NCBI GenBank assembly: GCA_965603075.1
Contig: CBFDBO010000004.1
Span: forward strand, 1 to 64,000
DNA length: 64,000 nucleotides
Direction: 5' to 3'
Origin: JABJOR01 sp965603075
Lineage (GTDB): Bacteria > Pseudomonadota > Alphaproteobacteria > Rhodospirillales > Casp-alpha2
A program made the translations under genes and the position numbers. The first letter of the stretch is position 1. Every line of letters begins with the position of its first letter. This document shows positions 51,192-60,205 of this stretch, piece by piece. The notes beneath the pieces are model-generated. The model saw only the letters and a list, made by a program, of their open reading frames with translations, made no database searches and was not told the origin of the DNA.

Positions 51192-51647
51192 ATGTTATTT
51201 AAGGGCTTTTTTAAAGCTCATAACAATAGGAGACGACCAATTAAGACCGTAAAAACAGCGCCGGCCGCCAAAGAGGCTTTGGCTAAGGTGCAAACATCAC
51301 TCGATGATGACAAAGCAGAAGATATTATCGTTATTGATCTCAAAGGCAAAACCAGTATTGGTGACTATATGGTTATTGCCAGTGGCACATCACAACGTCA
51401 GGTTGGCGCCATGGCCGATCATCTGCAAACCACATTGAAAGCCGCTGGTTTTAAGTCCGTTGCTATGGAAGGTGCTGATCAATGTGATTGGGTTCTGATC
51501 GACTCTGGTGATATTATCGTGCACCTATTCCGACCAGAAGTTCGTGAATTTTACAATCTCGAAAAAATTTGGGATCGTCCAATTCAAGAAATGAAGGCCG
51601 GTGACGTCTTATCTATGGGTGATGATGATACTGCTGCATCTGCTTAA
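51192..51647 (+). CDS. rsfS: Ribosome silencing factor RsfS
   Basis: A small protein of the Iojap family that binds L14 and keeps subunits apart in starvation. The conserved core is intact (DDDKAEDIIVIDLKGKTSIGDYMVIASGTS, DWVLIDSGDIIVHLF, YNLEKIW). The annotated ATG at 51192 gives 151 residues with a basic leader not shared by relatives, and it has a poor Shine-Dalgarno. An in-frame ATT at 51240 has AGGAGA exactly six bases upstream and starts the protein at the usual point (KTVKTAPAAKEALA); it may be the real start. Confidence 0.92.
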   Translation: MLFKGFFKAHNNRRRPIKTVKTAPAAKEALAKVQTSLDDDKAEDIIVIDLKGKTSIGDYMVIASGTSQRQVGAMADHLQTTLKAAGFKSVAMEGADQCDWVLIDSGDIIVHLFRPEVREFYNLEKIWDRPIQEMKAGDVLSMGDDDTAASA

Positions 51648-51674
51648 AGCCTGATTTTTTCAGTTTAATCGCCG

Positions 51675-52133
51675 ATGCATATCTCAATCCTCGCCGTGGG
51701 TCGGCAAAAAGCCGGACCCGAAAAAACGCTCTTTGACAGTTATGCAAAACGCATCACCTGGCCACTGGATGTGGTCGAGGTCGTAGAACATCGCAGCTTA
51801 TCATCTGGGGAACTGAAACAACGTGAAGCCACATTATTGTTGGCAAAAATCCCGGATGGGGCCTGTGTCATCATCCTCGACGAACGGGGCAAAGAACTAA
51901 CCAGTCGCGATTTAGCCAGCAAAATAGAAAGCTGGCGTGATGACGGTATCCGCCAAACTGTTTTTATTATCGGCGGCGCCGACGGTATTGATGCCAGTCT
52001 TAAGTCTCGTGCCGATCTGACAATTTCTCTGGGCCGCATGACATGGCCCCACATGCTGGTGCGCGCCCTCATCGCCGAACAGGTCTACCGCGCCCAATGT
52101 ATCCTCAGCGGACATCCTTACCACCGAGATTAA
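51675..52133 (+). CDS. rlmH: 23S rRNA pseudouridine-1915 N3-methyltransferase RlmH
   Basis: A 152-residue SPOUT methyltransferase that methylates the pseudouridine at 1915 of 23S rRNA. The sequence ends LIAEQVYRAQCILSGHPYHRD, highly conserved in RlmH, and shows the SAM knot motif FIIGGADGIDASLK. It follows rsfS after 27 bases. This pair is usual and both act on the ribosome. Confidence 0.95.
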   Translation: MHISILAVGRQKAGPEKTLFDSYAKRITWPLDVVEVVEHRSLSSGELKQREATLLLAKIPDGACVIILDERGKELTSRDLASKIESWRDDGIRQTVFIIGGADGIDASLKSRADLTISLGRMTWPHMLVRALIAEQVYRAQCILSGHPYHRD

Positions 52134-52210
52134 TAAAAGAGTGGGATTAATAAAGAAATGGGGTTTTTAAAAGAATTCCAACGATTGTTATACGTGGTGG
52201 AGATTCTATA

Positions 52211-52216
52211 TATAAT
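52211..52216 (+). promoter_or_regulatory. Possible -10 box of gpmI
   Basis: TATAAT stands 35 bases before the gpmI ATG. A clear -35 partner at normal spacing was not found, so this is weak. Confidence 0.3.
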
Positions 52217-52250
52217 GTGATCGAATCAGCGTTCTTACTTCGGAGCCATT

Positions 52251-53798
52251 ATGACCACCAATAACAACACCAATAAGCCTCGTCCTGTCGTCCTTTGTAT
52301 CCTAGATGGCTGGGGGGATGCACCAGATAGTGCAAGTAATGCAATTTCAATGACTGATACCCCTATATGGGATAATTTGGTGGCGCATTCACCGCGCGCG
52401 CAATTGAGCGCCAGCGAAGGGGACGTGGGTTTGCCCGGTGGTCAGATGGGCAATTCAGAGGTCGGTCATATGAACATCGGTGCCGGACGGGTTGTCCTTC
52501 AAGATCTGCCCCGGATTAATGCCGCCGTCGAGGCAAATACTCTTACTGATATACCGGCCCTGCAATCCATGATTTCGGCGCTTAAAAAATCCGGTGGTGT
52601 TTGCCATATGATGGGTCTGTTGTCGCCGGGTGGGGTGCACTCACACCAAGACCATATGGCCGTGTTAGCCACTATTATATCACAGGCCGGGGTACCCGTT
52701 AAGGTTCATGCTTTTCTGGATGGTCGTGATACGCCCCCCACGGGTGGCGTGGGTTATATGCAAGAATTTTTGGATGCCATAGCGGGGGCGGACAATGTCA
52801 CCGTTTCCACCATCAGTGGACGCTACTTTGCCATGGACCGGGACAATCGGTGGGAGCGAGTCAGCCGGGCGTGCGCCGCAATCATGAAAGGCGACGCGCC
52901 AAGTGTGGTGGGTCCGGTCGCGGCTATCCAAGCCTCCTATGATGACGCTATCTATGATGAGTTTATGGAGCCCGTCGTGGTTGGTGACTATGTCGGGATG
53001 GCCAATGGCGATGGGTTGTTAATGGCAAATTTCCGTGCTGACCGCGCCCGGGAGATTCTCGCTGTTTTGGTCGATCCTGCCTTCGATGGTTATGAGCGAC
53101 CTGCGCCCGCTCAATTTGTGGCGAAATTGGGCTTGGTGGAATACTCAGATCATCTAAATAACTTTATGGAAGCCATGTTCCCGTCCGTTGAGATCAGCAA
53201 TACGTTGGGCGAGGTCGTCTCTAATGCGGGCTTGCGCCAATTGAGAATTGCCGAGACGGAGAAATACGCCCATGTCACATTCTTTCTAAATGGCGGTCGA
53301 GAAAATCAATATGACGGCGAAGACCGGATTTTGGTGCCATCGCCAAAGGTTGCTACCTATGACTTGCAACCTGAGATGTCCGCCGCTGAAGTAACCGATA
53401 ATCTTGTTCGGGTCATCGATGCAGGTCTTTATGACTTAATCATTGTCAATTTTGCCAATGGTGACATGGTTGGTCATACTGGAATACTGTCGGCTGCTTG
53501 CAAGGCCGTTGCTGCGTTGGATACGTGTGTCGGGCGATTGCAAAACGCGGTTGAGAGTGCAGGGGGAACCATGATCATCACCGCCGATCACGGTAATTGT
53601 GAGAGCATGGCCAACCCGAAGGGTGGGCCCCTTACGTCCCATACTCTCAACCCTGTACCAGTGGTTATGACCAACGCACCGGATGGGATCAATGCTTTAC
53701 GCTCCGGTGTGCTCGCGGACTTGGCGCCGACACTGATTGAATTATTGGGGCTTGCTCAACCCGCCGAGATGACAGGGCGGTCATTGATCGTAAGATGA
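52251..53798 (+). CDS. gpmI: Cofactor-independent phosphoglycerate mutase
   Basis: Interconverts 3- and 2-phosphoglycerate in glycolysis. The 515-residue dimanganese enzyme has the nucleophile serine in GNSEVGHMNIGAGRV (residue ~66), the phosphatase motifs CILDGWGD near the start, VDGRDTPP and ITADHGNCE, and the terminal AEMTGRSLI. The stop overlaps the start of the peptidase-like gene by four bases, so gpmI-envC-like-ctpA probably form one operon. Confidence 0.95.
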   Translation: MTTNNNTNKPRPVVLCILDGWGDAPDSASNAISMTDTPIWDNLVAHSPRAQLSASEGDVGLPGGQMGNSEVGHMNIGAGRVVLQDLPRINAAVEANTLTDIPALQSMISALKKSGGVCHMMGLLSPGGVHSHQDHMAVLATIISQAGVPVKVHAFLDGRDTPPTGGVGYMQEFLDAIAGADNVTVSTISGRYFAMDRDNRWERVSRACAAIMKGDAPSVVGPVAAIQASYDDAIYDEFMEPVVVGDYVGMANGDGLLMANFRADRAREILAVLVDPAFDGYERPAPAQFVAKLGLVEYSDHLNNFMEAMFPSVEISNTLGEVVSNAGLRQLRIAETEKYAHVTFFLNGGRENQYDGEDRILVPSPKVATYDLQPEMSAAEVTDNLVRVIDAGLYDLIIVNFANGDMVGHTGILSAACKAVAALDTCVGRLQNAVESAGGTMIITADHGNCESMANPKGGPLTSHTLNPVPVVMTNAPDGINALRSGVLADLAPTLIELLGLAQPAEMTGRSLIVR

Positions 53799-55096
53799 AT
53801 ATGGTGAAATTCTCTATCACTTGTATTGTGGCTGCTTTTATGGGGACGATTTTTGGTGCGTCCGCATTGGCTCAATCCAGTGACAGTCAGTTGCAAAATG
53901 TAGAGCAGAACCTTCAACAGCAACGCAAGCAATCAGAAGATCTGAACCAGAAAGCAGCTTCCCTTGAAAAAGAACTGAGCAAGTTAAATGGTAAGCTTGT
54001 CGCATCGGCACGGGCCGTGCAAAGTCATGAAATTGCCGTTATCAATCTTGAAGACCAATTGGTTATCTTGCGATTTGAAGAAGCCGAGAAAGTAAAATTG
54101 TTGGCTGAACAGCGTGTCCAATTCTCCAAAGTTTTAATGGCGCTGGAACGGATGGCCCGGTTCCCACCAGAAGCCTTAATTGCCCAACCCGGTGAACCAA
54201 GCGACACGGTTCGAAGCGCTATATTATTGCGCTCTGTGGTGCCCGAAATAGAGCGTCGCGCAGAATCCTTGCGTCAACAAATTGAAGGTCTGGCTGTCGC
54301 GCGCGAACACCTTAAATTACAAAAAATTGCCCTGAGCGCTCAATCCGAAATGCTGGGCCTGGAAAGCAAACAATTGGCCATATTATTGGGCCAAAAAAAG
54401 AAGTTGAAGACACAAACAGATACGCAAAGCGCTGCTGCGGCAAAAAAGGTGCGTAAACTTGCCAGTGAAGCGGCGAATTTACGTGATCTTGTGGCGAAAT
54501 TAACCGCGCAACGCAAAGCCCGCGAGAAAGCCGAGAAAGAAAAGAAAATTGCCATTGCCGCCGCTGCCGCGGCTGAAGCGCTTGCGCAATCGGCGACGTC
54601 ATTAGAGGCTGCACCACAAAAGCCATCACTGGATTCGCAACAAACTGAGGTGGCATCATTGGATTTGGGAATGTTAAGTGGCGTGCCAATTTCAACCAGA
54701 CAAGGTCAATTACCCTTTCCCGTGGTCGGTAAAATCATCTCGAAGTATGGTCAAAGCAACGAAAATGGTGTTACTGAGCGGGGCCTTAAGCTGAAAACAC
54801 GATCCGCTGCGCAAGTTATAGCGCCCTACGAAGGCCACATTGCTTTCGTAGGAGAGTTCCGTGGATACGGCCAGCTCTTGATTATCGAGCACAGCGAAGG
54901 ATACCATACACTCCTTGCAGGCATGTCACGGATTGACAGCGTTATGGGACAAACGGTCTTAATTGGTGAACCCGTTGGCATAATGAATTCAAATTCCGGC
55001 GCAAAACCGATATTATATGTTGAATTTCGGAGAGCCGGAAAACCGATCAACCCTTTGCCGTGGTTGGTCGCTCAAAATTCTAAGGCGAATGGTTAA
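53795..55096 (+). CDS. envC: EnvC-like murein hydrolase activator
   Basis: A 433-residue secreted coiled-coil protein with a degenerate M23/LytM domain. A signal peptide covers about residues 1-26, a long coiled coil extends to ~240 (QLQNVEQNLQQQRKQSEDLNQ), and the LytM fold starts near LPFPVVGKIISKYG. The zinc ligands are lost: where active enzymes have HxGxD this one reads TERGLKLKT. Like EnvC it therefore activates amidases in septum splitting instead of cutting peptidoglycan itself. It is coupled to gpmI upstream and lies just before ctpA. Confidence 0.88.
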   Translation: MNMVKFSITCIVAAFMGTIFGASALAQSSDSQLQNVEQNLQQQRKQSEDLNQKAASLEKELSKLNGKLVASARAVQSHEIAVINLEDQLVILRFEEAEKVKLLAEQRVQFSKVLMALERMARFPPEALIAQPGEPSDTVRSAILLRSVVPEIERRAESLRQQIEGLAVAREHLKLQKIALSAQSEMLGLESKQLAILLGQKKKLKTQTDTQSAAAAKKVRKLASEAANLRDLVAKLTAQRKAREKAEKEKKIAIAAAAAAEALAQSATSLEAAPQKPSLDSQQTEVASLDLGMLSGVPISTRQGQLPFPVVGKIISKYGQSNENGVTERGLKLKTRSAAQVIAPYEGHIAFVGEFRGYGQLLIIEHSEGYHTLLAGMSRIDSVMGQTVLIGEPVGIMNSNSGAKPILYVEFRRAGKPINPLPWLVAQNSKANG

Positions 55097-55148
55097 ATTG
55101 ACCGATTGGGTTATAATGAAATCGGCTTTAATAATGAATGGGAAGAAA

Positions 55149-56468
55149 ATGAAAATATTCGGTAAGCGTTTTGGCTTTAAACTTGTCGCTGCAACGGTGG
55201 TTGCTCTCTCTATGGCAGTGTCTTTACCAAGTGCGCGTGCGCAAGAGGCCACTGCGCTGCAAGGCGATACATATGAGTTGCTGAATTTATTCGGTGATGT
55301 GTTAGAGCGCATTCGTTCTGATTATGTTGAAGCGCCTTCAGATAAAGAGCTTATCGAGTCTGCGATCTCTGGCATGCTGACCTCGCTCGATCCCCATTCA
55401 AGTTATATGAACGCTGAGAGTTTTGGAGAAATGCAGGTCCAGACCAAAGGTGAGTTTGGTGGTCTTGGAATCGAAGTCACCATGGATAAAGGATTGGTCA
55501 AAGTCGTTTCACCCATTGACGACACACCAGCCTTTCGCGCTGGTTTAAAAGCAGGGGACTATATCTCTCATTTAGACGGCGAGGCTATTATGGGCCTAAC
55601 ACTGAATGATGCGGTTGATCGCATGCGTGGTAAAATTGGTGAAGATATCGTGCTAACCATTTTGCGCGCCGATGAAGCTTCCTTTGATGTGACGGTGACC
55701 CGCGATGTGATTAAAATTCAATCGGTTCGCTCCCACATGGAAGGGGATATTGGATATGTTCGTATTACGACATTCTCCCAACAAACCAACAGCGGTGTAA
55801 AACGAGCCATGGATAAATTTATTGAAGAAAAAGGCGATAATCTTAAGGGATTGGTCCTTGATCTTCGCAACAACCCAGGTGGCCTTTTGGATCAAGCCAT
55901 CGCCGTGTCCGATGCGTTTCTTGATAAAGGTGAAATCGTTTCCACCCGTGGCAAAAACCCGGATGATACCCAGCGCTTTAATGCCAAGCCGGGTGATATC
56001 AGTAATGGATTGCCGATAATTGTGCTTGTTAATGGTGGCTCCGCCTCGGCGTCGGAAATTGTTGCCGGTGCCTTACAAGATCATGGCCGAGCCGTTGTTC
56101 TAGGAACAAAAAGCTTTGGCAAAGGCTCCGTGCAGACAATTATTCCTTTGTCATCGCATGGCGCTATGCGCCTGACCACGGCGCTTTACTTCACCCCTTC
56201 TGGTCGGTCCATTCAGTCTATGGGGGTTGAACCTGATATTCTTGTGGAGCAAGCTACCTTATCAAATGTTGATACGGATTCCGGCAGACGAGAAGCAGAT
56301 TTGCGAGGCGCGCTTGAAAATGGCAATGGAGCAGACGTGGAAGGCTCAAGTCCAGATGATACAACAAATGCCAGCAATGATAATGATACACCGGATGATT
56401 ATCAGTTGAGCCGCGCCCTTGATTTATTGCATGGGCTATCACTGTTTTCTTCCATGTCTGAGCAATAA
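55149..56468 (+). CDS. ctpA: Carboxy-terminal processing protease CtpA
   Basis: A periplasmic S41 serine protease, about 440 residues. A signal peptide (residues 1-31) precedes a PDZ domain (GGLGIEVTMDKGLVKVVSPIDDTPA) and a catalytic Ser-Lys pair in NGGSASASEIVAGALQDHG and GTKSFGKGSVQ. Several in-frame starts exist from 55017 onward; the ATG at 55149 (MKIFGKRFGF) is preferred because earlier ones would add unneeded residues before the leader, though its Shine-Dalgarno is close. It processes C-termini of cell-envelope proteins. Confidence 0.92.
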   Translation: MKIFGKRFGFKLVAATVVALSMAVSLPSARAQEATALQGDTYELLNLFGDVLERIRSDYVEAPSDKELIESAISGMLTSLDPHSSYMNAESFGEMQVQTKGEFGGLGIEVTMDKGLVKVVSPIDDTPAFRAGLKAGDYISHLDGEAIMGLTLNDAVDRMRGKIGEDIVLTILRADEASFDVTVTRDVIKIQSVRSHMEGDIGYVRITTFSQQTNSGVKRAMDKFIEEKGDNLKGLVLDLRNNPGGLLDQAIAVSDAFLDKGEIVSTRGKNPDDTQRFNAKPGDISNGLPIIVLVNGGSASASEIVAGALQDHGRAVVLGTKSFGKGSVQTIIPLSSHGAMRLTTALYFTPSGRSIQSMGVEPDILVEQATLSNVDTDSGRREADLRGALENGNGADVEGSSPDDTTNASNDNDTPDDYQLSRALDLLHGLSLFSSMSEQ

Positions 56469-56522
56469 GGCGATTTAGATTTGACGTTTTAAAATTGTTG
56501 GAGGTATAGGCTCATCGGTCTC

Positions 56523-58274
56523 ATGGACTTGTTTCGTCGTAAAAAAAATGACGACGAAGATTACGACGAAGATGATGAAGACTTCGACTTCGAAGGTTAC
56601 GACGAAGACGATGGTGTCGACGTGCGCGACGCCATGTCGGAAGTTGATGCCTCGAATGACGCCTCGGTTGATACTTCTGTTGATACTTCGACAACCGATG
56701 TGGAGGCTATTGCTGGGCCGACTGACAAACCAACTGACAAACCGACGGCCAAGCCGACAACGCCAGCTAAACCAGAACCCGGTGCCTCGACGGATGAAGC
56801 CGCCACAAACGAACAGCCTTCAGAGGAGCCGATAAAGCCAGATGTGCCGCCTGTACCGGTTCCTGCACCGGTTCCTGTGCCGGAAGGTGAGCCCGCCCCA
56901 GATGGTGAACCTGTTCTGGCCTCTGATCTGGGCCCAGATACAGGAGACGGGAACGATATCCCACAGGAGGGTGGTCTGCCTCCGGGAGGGGATGATGCTA
57001 CCGATATTGAAGAGTATGATTTCGGTGATGATACTGATGAGTACCTCGATGATGGTGATGATGAAGAGGGTGAAAGCAAACTTGCGGCTCTCATGGCCAA
57101 AAAATGGATACGATTAAGTGTCTATGCTACGGCCGCATTGATCATCATTGCCATGGTCAGCGGTGGGGCCATATATTTCTTGGGTGGTGGTGAAGAACTC
57201 GCTGAAAATACCGAAAGTCCAACGCAAGCTGCTGTTGGTGGATTACAACCCCCCTCTGGTTTATCTTTAAATGATGAAGCGGCCGTGGAAGGCGAAAGCA
57301 TTGATGCAGAAAGGGCCCAAGCGGGCATTACGGCTTTTGAAACATCGGGTGGTTTGAACGCTGCTTCTGAGGACCCTGCGGCTTTGGGTAGCACCATGGT
57401 GCAGGTGGCATCACGAAATTCCTATAGTCGGTATCCTGACCGGGAATTAAAAGAACCCTTATCAAAAGCACCGGATCGGAATTTAATAGAGATGCGGGGC
57501 GAGACTGAATTACCCCTGCCCAAAATTGGCAATGATGGCGAGCTTTCGTGGGAAGTTTATGGTCGCCCTAGTGATGTGCCACCTGAAATTTTACAAGTGA
57601 GTGTGGTTATTACAGAGTTAGGACTGGGCAAAACGGGAACACTGGCGGCTATCCGCAAATTACCGTCCGAAGTATCGTTATCTTTCAGTCCATACGCAGA
57701 AGAACTTGATCAATGGATGATCCGTTCTAGGCGGGCCGGGCATGAAGTGATGATTGGATTGCCGTTAGAAACCAGTAATTTCCCCATTGAAGATCATGGT
57801 CCACTTGCATTAAAATTATCAAACTCAACAGAAGAAAACATCACCAAATTGGAAAATATTCTGCAGCTATTACAAGGCAGCATTGGTGTTGAAGTCCTTA
57901 TGGGATCGGCCTTTACGGCCAATGCGGGGGCCGTTCGAGATATGCTTAACATGCTCAACTCCCGTGGTTTGATGATCTTAGATAGTAAAATTAGCCCTAT
58001 AACAAAAATTCCAGATATTGGCCGAGAAATGGGCAGTGCGGTGGTGGTAAGCGATATTCGCCTTGATAGCGTTATGGCTTCCTCTGCTATCAATGCTCGC
58101 ATTAAAGATGCAGAACGATTGCTTAAATCTCAGAAGAGAGTGGTTGTTACAACATCCATGACCCCAGCTATAATGGAGCGATTACAGCTTTGGTTTGCCT
58201 CTTTGCATGCCATGGGGGCTGTGTTGGTGCCGGTAAGTTCCTTTGCTAACCCTCAAAGGGCTAACAATGGATAA
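56523..58274 (+). CDS. Divergent polysaccharide deacetylase family protein (DUF610/YibQ) with acidic N-terminus
   Basis: A 583-residue membrane-anchored protein. The first ~180 residues are very acidic and low in complexity, with PTDK/PTAK and Pro-Val repeats, so this part is cytoplasmic and disordered. A transmembrane helix follows (LSVYATAALIIIAMVSGGAIYFLGG, ~200-225), then a periplasmic NodB-like domain from about 350 (PPEILQVSVVITELGLGKTG, HEVMIGLPLETSNFP). Relatives sit beside ctpA/envC and are thought to act on cell-wall glycans, but the catalytic metal residues are not clearly conserved here. Confidence 0.82.
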   Translation: MDLFRRKKNDDEDYDEDDEDFDFEGYDEDDGVDVRDAMSEVDASNDASVDTSVDTSTTDVEAIAGPTDKPTDKPTAKPTTPAKPEPGASTDEAATNEQPSEEPIKPDVPPVPVPAPVPVPEGEPAPDGEPVLASDLGPDTGDGNDIPQEGGLPPGGDDATDIEEYDFGDDTDEYLDDGDDEEGESKLAALMAKKWIRLSVYATAALIIIAMVSGGAIYFLGGGEELAENTESPTQAAVGGLQPPSGLSLNDEAAVEGESIDAERAQAGITAFETSGGLNAASEDPAALGSTMVQVASRNSYSRYPDRELKEPLSKAPDRNLIEMRGETELPLPKIGNDGELSWEVYGRPSDVPPEILQVSVVITELGLGKTGTLAAIRKLPSEVSLSFSPYAEELDQWMIRSRRAGHEVMIGLPLETSNFPIEDHGPLALKLSNSTEENITKLENILQLLQGSIGVEVLMGSAFTANAGAVRDMLNMLNSRGLMILDSKISPITKIPDIGREMGSAVVVSDIRLDSVMASSAINARIKDAERLLKSQKRVVVTTSMTPAIMERLQLWFASLHAMGAVLVPVSSFANPQRANNG

Positions 58275-58746
58275 CGATGCCTATCGACCCTGTGTCGGCA
58301 TTATGGTGATGAATGATCATGGCCTTATATTTGCTGGGCGACGCATTGGGATCGTGGAGGATGATTATGCATGGCAAATGCCACAAGGCGGAATTGATGA
58401 GGGCGAAGATCCCTACCAAGCCGCTTTACGTGAGCTATTAGAGGAAACAGGGATATCCTCTGTTGATTATCTAGCAACCTCAAAAGACTGGCTGAAATAT
58501 GATTTATTGCATGTGTCACCCACCGACCGTTGGAATGGTAAATATATTGGCCAAAAACAGATGTGGTACGCTCTAAGGTTCACGGGAACGGATGAGCAGA
58601 TCAATCTGGAATACTCTGCCCATGTGGAGTTCTCCGACTGGTCTTGGCTCCCACCATCTGAAATAATTAATAGGGTTGTTCCCTTCAAGCGGACAGTCTA
58701 TGAAGCCGTTATGGATGAATTTTCTTATCTGACTGGCCCTCAATGA
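58267..58746 (+). CDS. rppH: RNA pyrophosphohydrolase RppH
   Basis: A 159-residue Nudix hydrolase that removes pyrophosphate from mRNA 5' ends and starts decay. The Nudix box (GGIDEGEDPYQAALRELLEETGI) is complete and the protein begins with the RppH-like MDNDAYRPCVGIMV. The ATG at 58267 follows AAAGGG by six bases and overlaps the end of the deacetylase gene; the open frame from 58243 is longer but not needed. Length and position match alphaproteobacterial RppH. Confidence 0.93.
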   Translation: MDNDAYRPCVGIMVMNDHGLIFAGRRIGIVEDDYAWQMPQGGIDEGEDPYQAALRELLEETGISSVDYLATSKDWLKYDLLHVSPTDRWNGKYIGQKQMWYALRFTGTDEQINLEYSAHVEFSDWSWLPPSEIINRVVPFKRTVYEAVMDEFSYLTGPQ

Positions 58747-58751
58747 TCCAA

Positions 58752-58823
58752 GTGTCAATGAGAGAGTGTCAATGAACGAGTATCAAGGGGCTGAATGTCA
58801 ATGAGCAGGGTATCAAAATGATG
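58752..58823 (+). repeat. Five degenerate tandem 14-15-bp repeats before the antiporter gene
   Basis: Copies starting with GTGTCAATGA or GTATCAA occur at 58752, 58766, 58780, 58795 and 58810. The last copy contains the start codon region of the antiporter gene. Each copy carries a TCAA core. Confidence 0.7.
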
Positions 58824-59795
58824 TATTTTGAAGTTGTTGCGGGTTTTGCCCTGTTATTGGTGGCTGCGGAATATATGGTTCGCGGGGCAGTCGCATTGGC
58901 TCAAAAATTTTCAATCCCACCATTGGTGATTGGCATGACGATTATTGCTATCGGCACGTCTGCCCCTGAATTGGTTGTCGGATTAGAGGCCGCTAGTTCT
59001 GGTTCACCCGGTATGGCACTTGGCAATGTGGTTGGCTCCAACATCGCCAACGTGTTGCTAATCCTTGGTGTGACGGGACTTGTGGCGATAGTTGTCCCCA
59101 AAGAGGGCGCGTTGTTGCGTGATGGTATCGTCTTAATCGCCGGCAGTGTTCTCTTTGTCTTTATCAGTATGAGCGGTGAAGTCGGGCATATCAGTGGGTT
59201 TATTCTGGTTACAGCGTTGGGGGCGTTTTTATTTACTTCTTTCCGCCGGGAGCAGAAAGAGGGGGGCGCAGACGCAGAATTGCATCTGGAAGAGGTCGAG
59301 GAAGTCGGTCGCTTACCCAATAACCTGATTATTATTTTACTGGCACTGTTCGGCGGGTTAGCAGGCATCATTTTTGGTGCGAATATATTGGTGGATGGCA
59401 GCGTCCAGATTGCCCGATCGTTCAATGTATCGGAAGAAGTCATTGGTCTGACCATTGTCGCCCTCGGCACGTCCCTGCCAGAACTTGCGGCTTCCGTTGT
59501 TGCTGCTCTTCGGGGGCATTCAGATGTTGCCATTGGCAATGTGGTGGGCTCGAACATGTTTAATATTCTGGGAATTGCGGGGGTAGTGGCGATACTTCAT
59601 CCACTGCCTGTGGCCAGCCAAATCATATCCTTTGATATCTGGATTATGCTTGCCACAACAATTGCCATTCTACCAATATTGATCCTCGGATGGCGGCTCA
59701 CGCGCCCCGTCGCGGCTTTATTCCTTGTTCTGTATTGTGGTTACATTGCCATGCAAGGCTATGGTGTCGAAAAAACATTGGCGATGATTTTTTAA
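58818..59795 (+). CDS. Calcium/sodium antiporter (CaCA, YrbG-like)
   Basis: A 325-residue cation exchanger with about ten helices in two inverted repeats. The alpha motifs are GTSAPELVVGLEAASSG and GTSLPELAASVVAALRG, each followed by GNVVGSNI or GNVVGSNM, which bind the ion. Two adjacent ATGs at 58818 and 58821 could start it. It lies alone after the tandem repeats. The transported ion is Ca2+ or Na+ by family; no direct evidence is available. Confidence 0.9.
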   Translation: MMYFEVVAGFALLLVAAEYMVRGAVALAQKFSIPPLVIGMTIIAIGTSAPELVVGLEAASSGSPGMALGNVVGSNIANVLLILGVTGLVAIVVPKEGALLRDGIVLIAGSVLFVFISMSGEVGHISGFILVTALGAFLFTSFRREQKEGGADAELHLEEVEEVGRLPNNLIIILLALFGGLAGIIFGANILVDGSVQIARSFNVSEEVIGLTIVALGTSLPELAASVVAALRGHSDVAIGNVVGSNMFNILGIAGVVAILHPLPVASQIISFDIWIMLATTIAILPILILGWRLTRPVAALFLVLYCGYIAMQGYGVEKTLAMIF

Positions 59796-59818
59796 TATAA
59801 TGATTTATTGAGACTCCC

Positions 59819-60205
59819 ATGAGCGAAACACATAATTCTGCCAAAGGTATCAATGAAGATCATGTCATCATTCGTGATCTGGCGCTGATGTGCTCTATTG
59901 GAATCTACGATTTCGAAAAGCAAGCGCCACAACGGGTTATTATTAATATCGATATGTCCCATAATCCTTCTTCGGTGAACATCGATGATAATCACGAAAA
60001 TGTGGTGTGTTATGAAAAAGTTACAAATAGCGTTCGCGATTTGATTTCCAATGGACATACCAATTTGGTAGAGACAATAGCAGAAGATATTGCAAAAATC
60101 TGTTTGCGTAATGAACGGGTTTTTAAAGTTAAGGTCCGTGTTGAAAAGCCTGATATTATCCCGGACACAATGAGCGTAGGGGTTGAAATAATACGTTTCT
60201 CCTAA
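59819..60205 (+). CDS. folB: Dihydroneopterin aldolase
   Basis: A 128-residue enzyme of the folate pathway that cleaves dihydroneopterin to hydroxymethyl-dihydropterin. The family pattern is visible: DLALMCSIGIYDFEKQAPQRVIINIDM near the N-terminus, YEKVTNSVRDLISNGHTNLVETIAEDIA and the terminal VRVEKPDIIPD. The start is the ATG at 59819 with GAGACT upstream. No other folate gene is next to it. Confidence 0.88.
   Translation: MSETHNSAKGINEDHVIIRDLALMCSIGIYDFEKQAPQRVIINIDMSHNPSSVNIDDNHENVVCYEKVTNSVRDLISNGHTNLVETIAEDIAKICLRNERVFKVKVRVEKPDIIPDTMSVGVEIIRFS

Noticed and set aside
58752..58823. CRISPR-like array
   Set aside because: Repeats are contiguous with no unique spacers and are only 14-15 bases long, so this is a simple tandem repeat.
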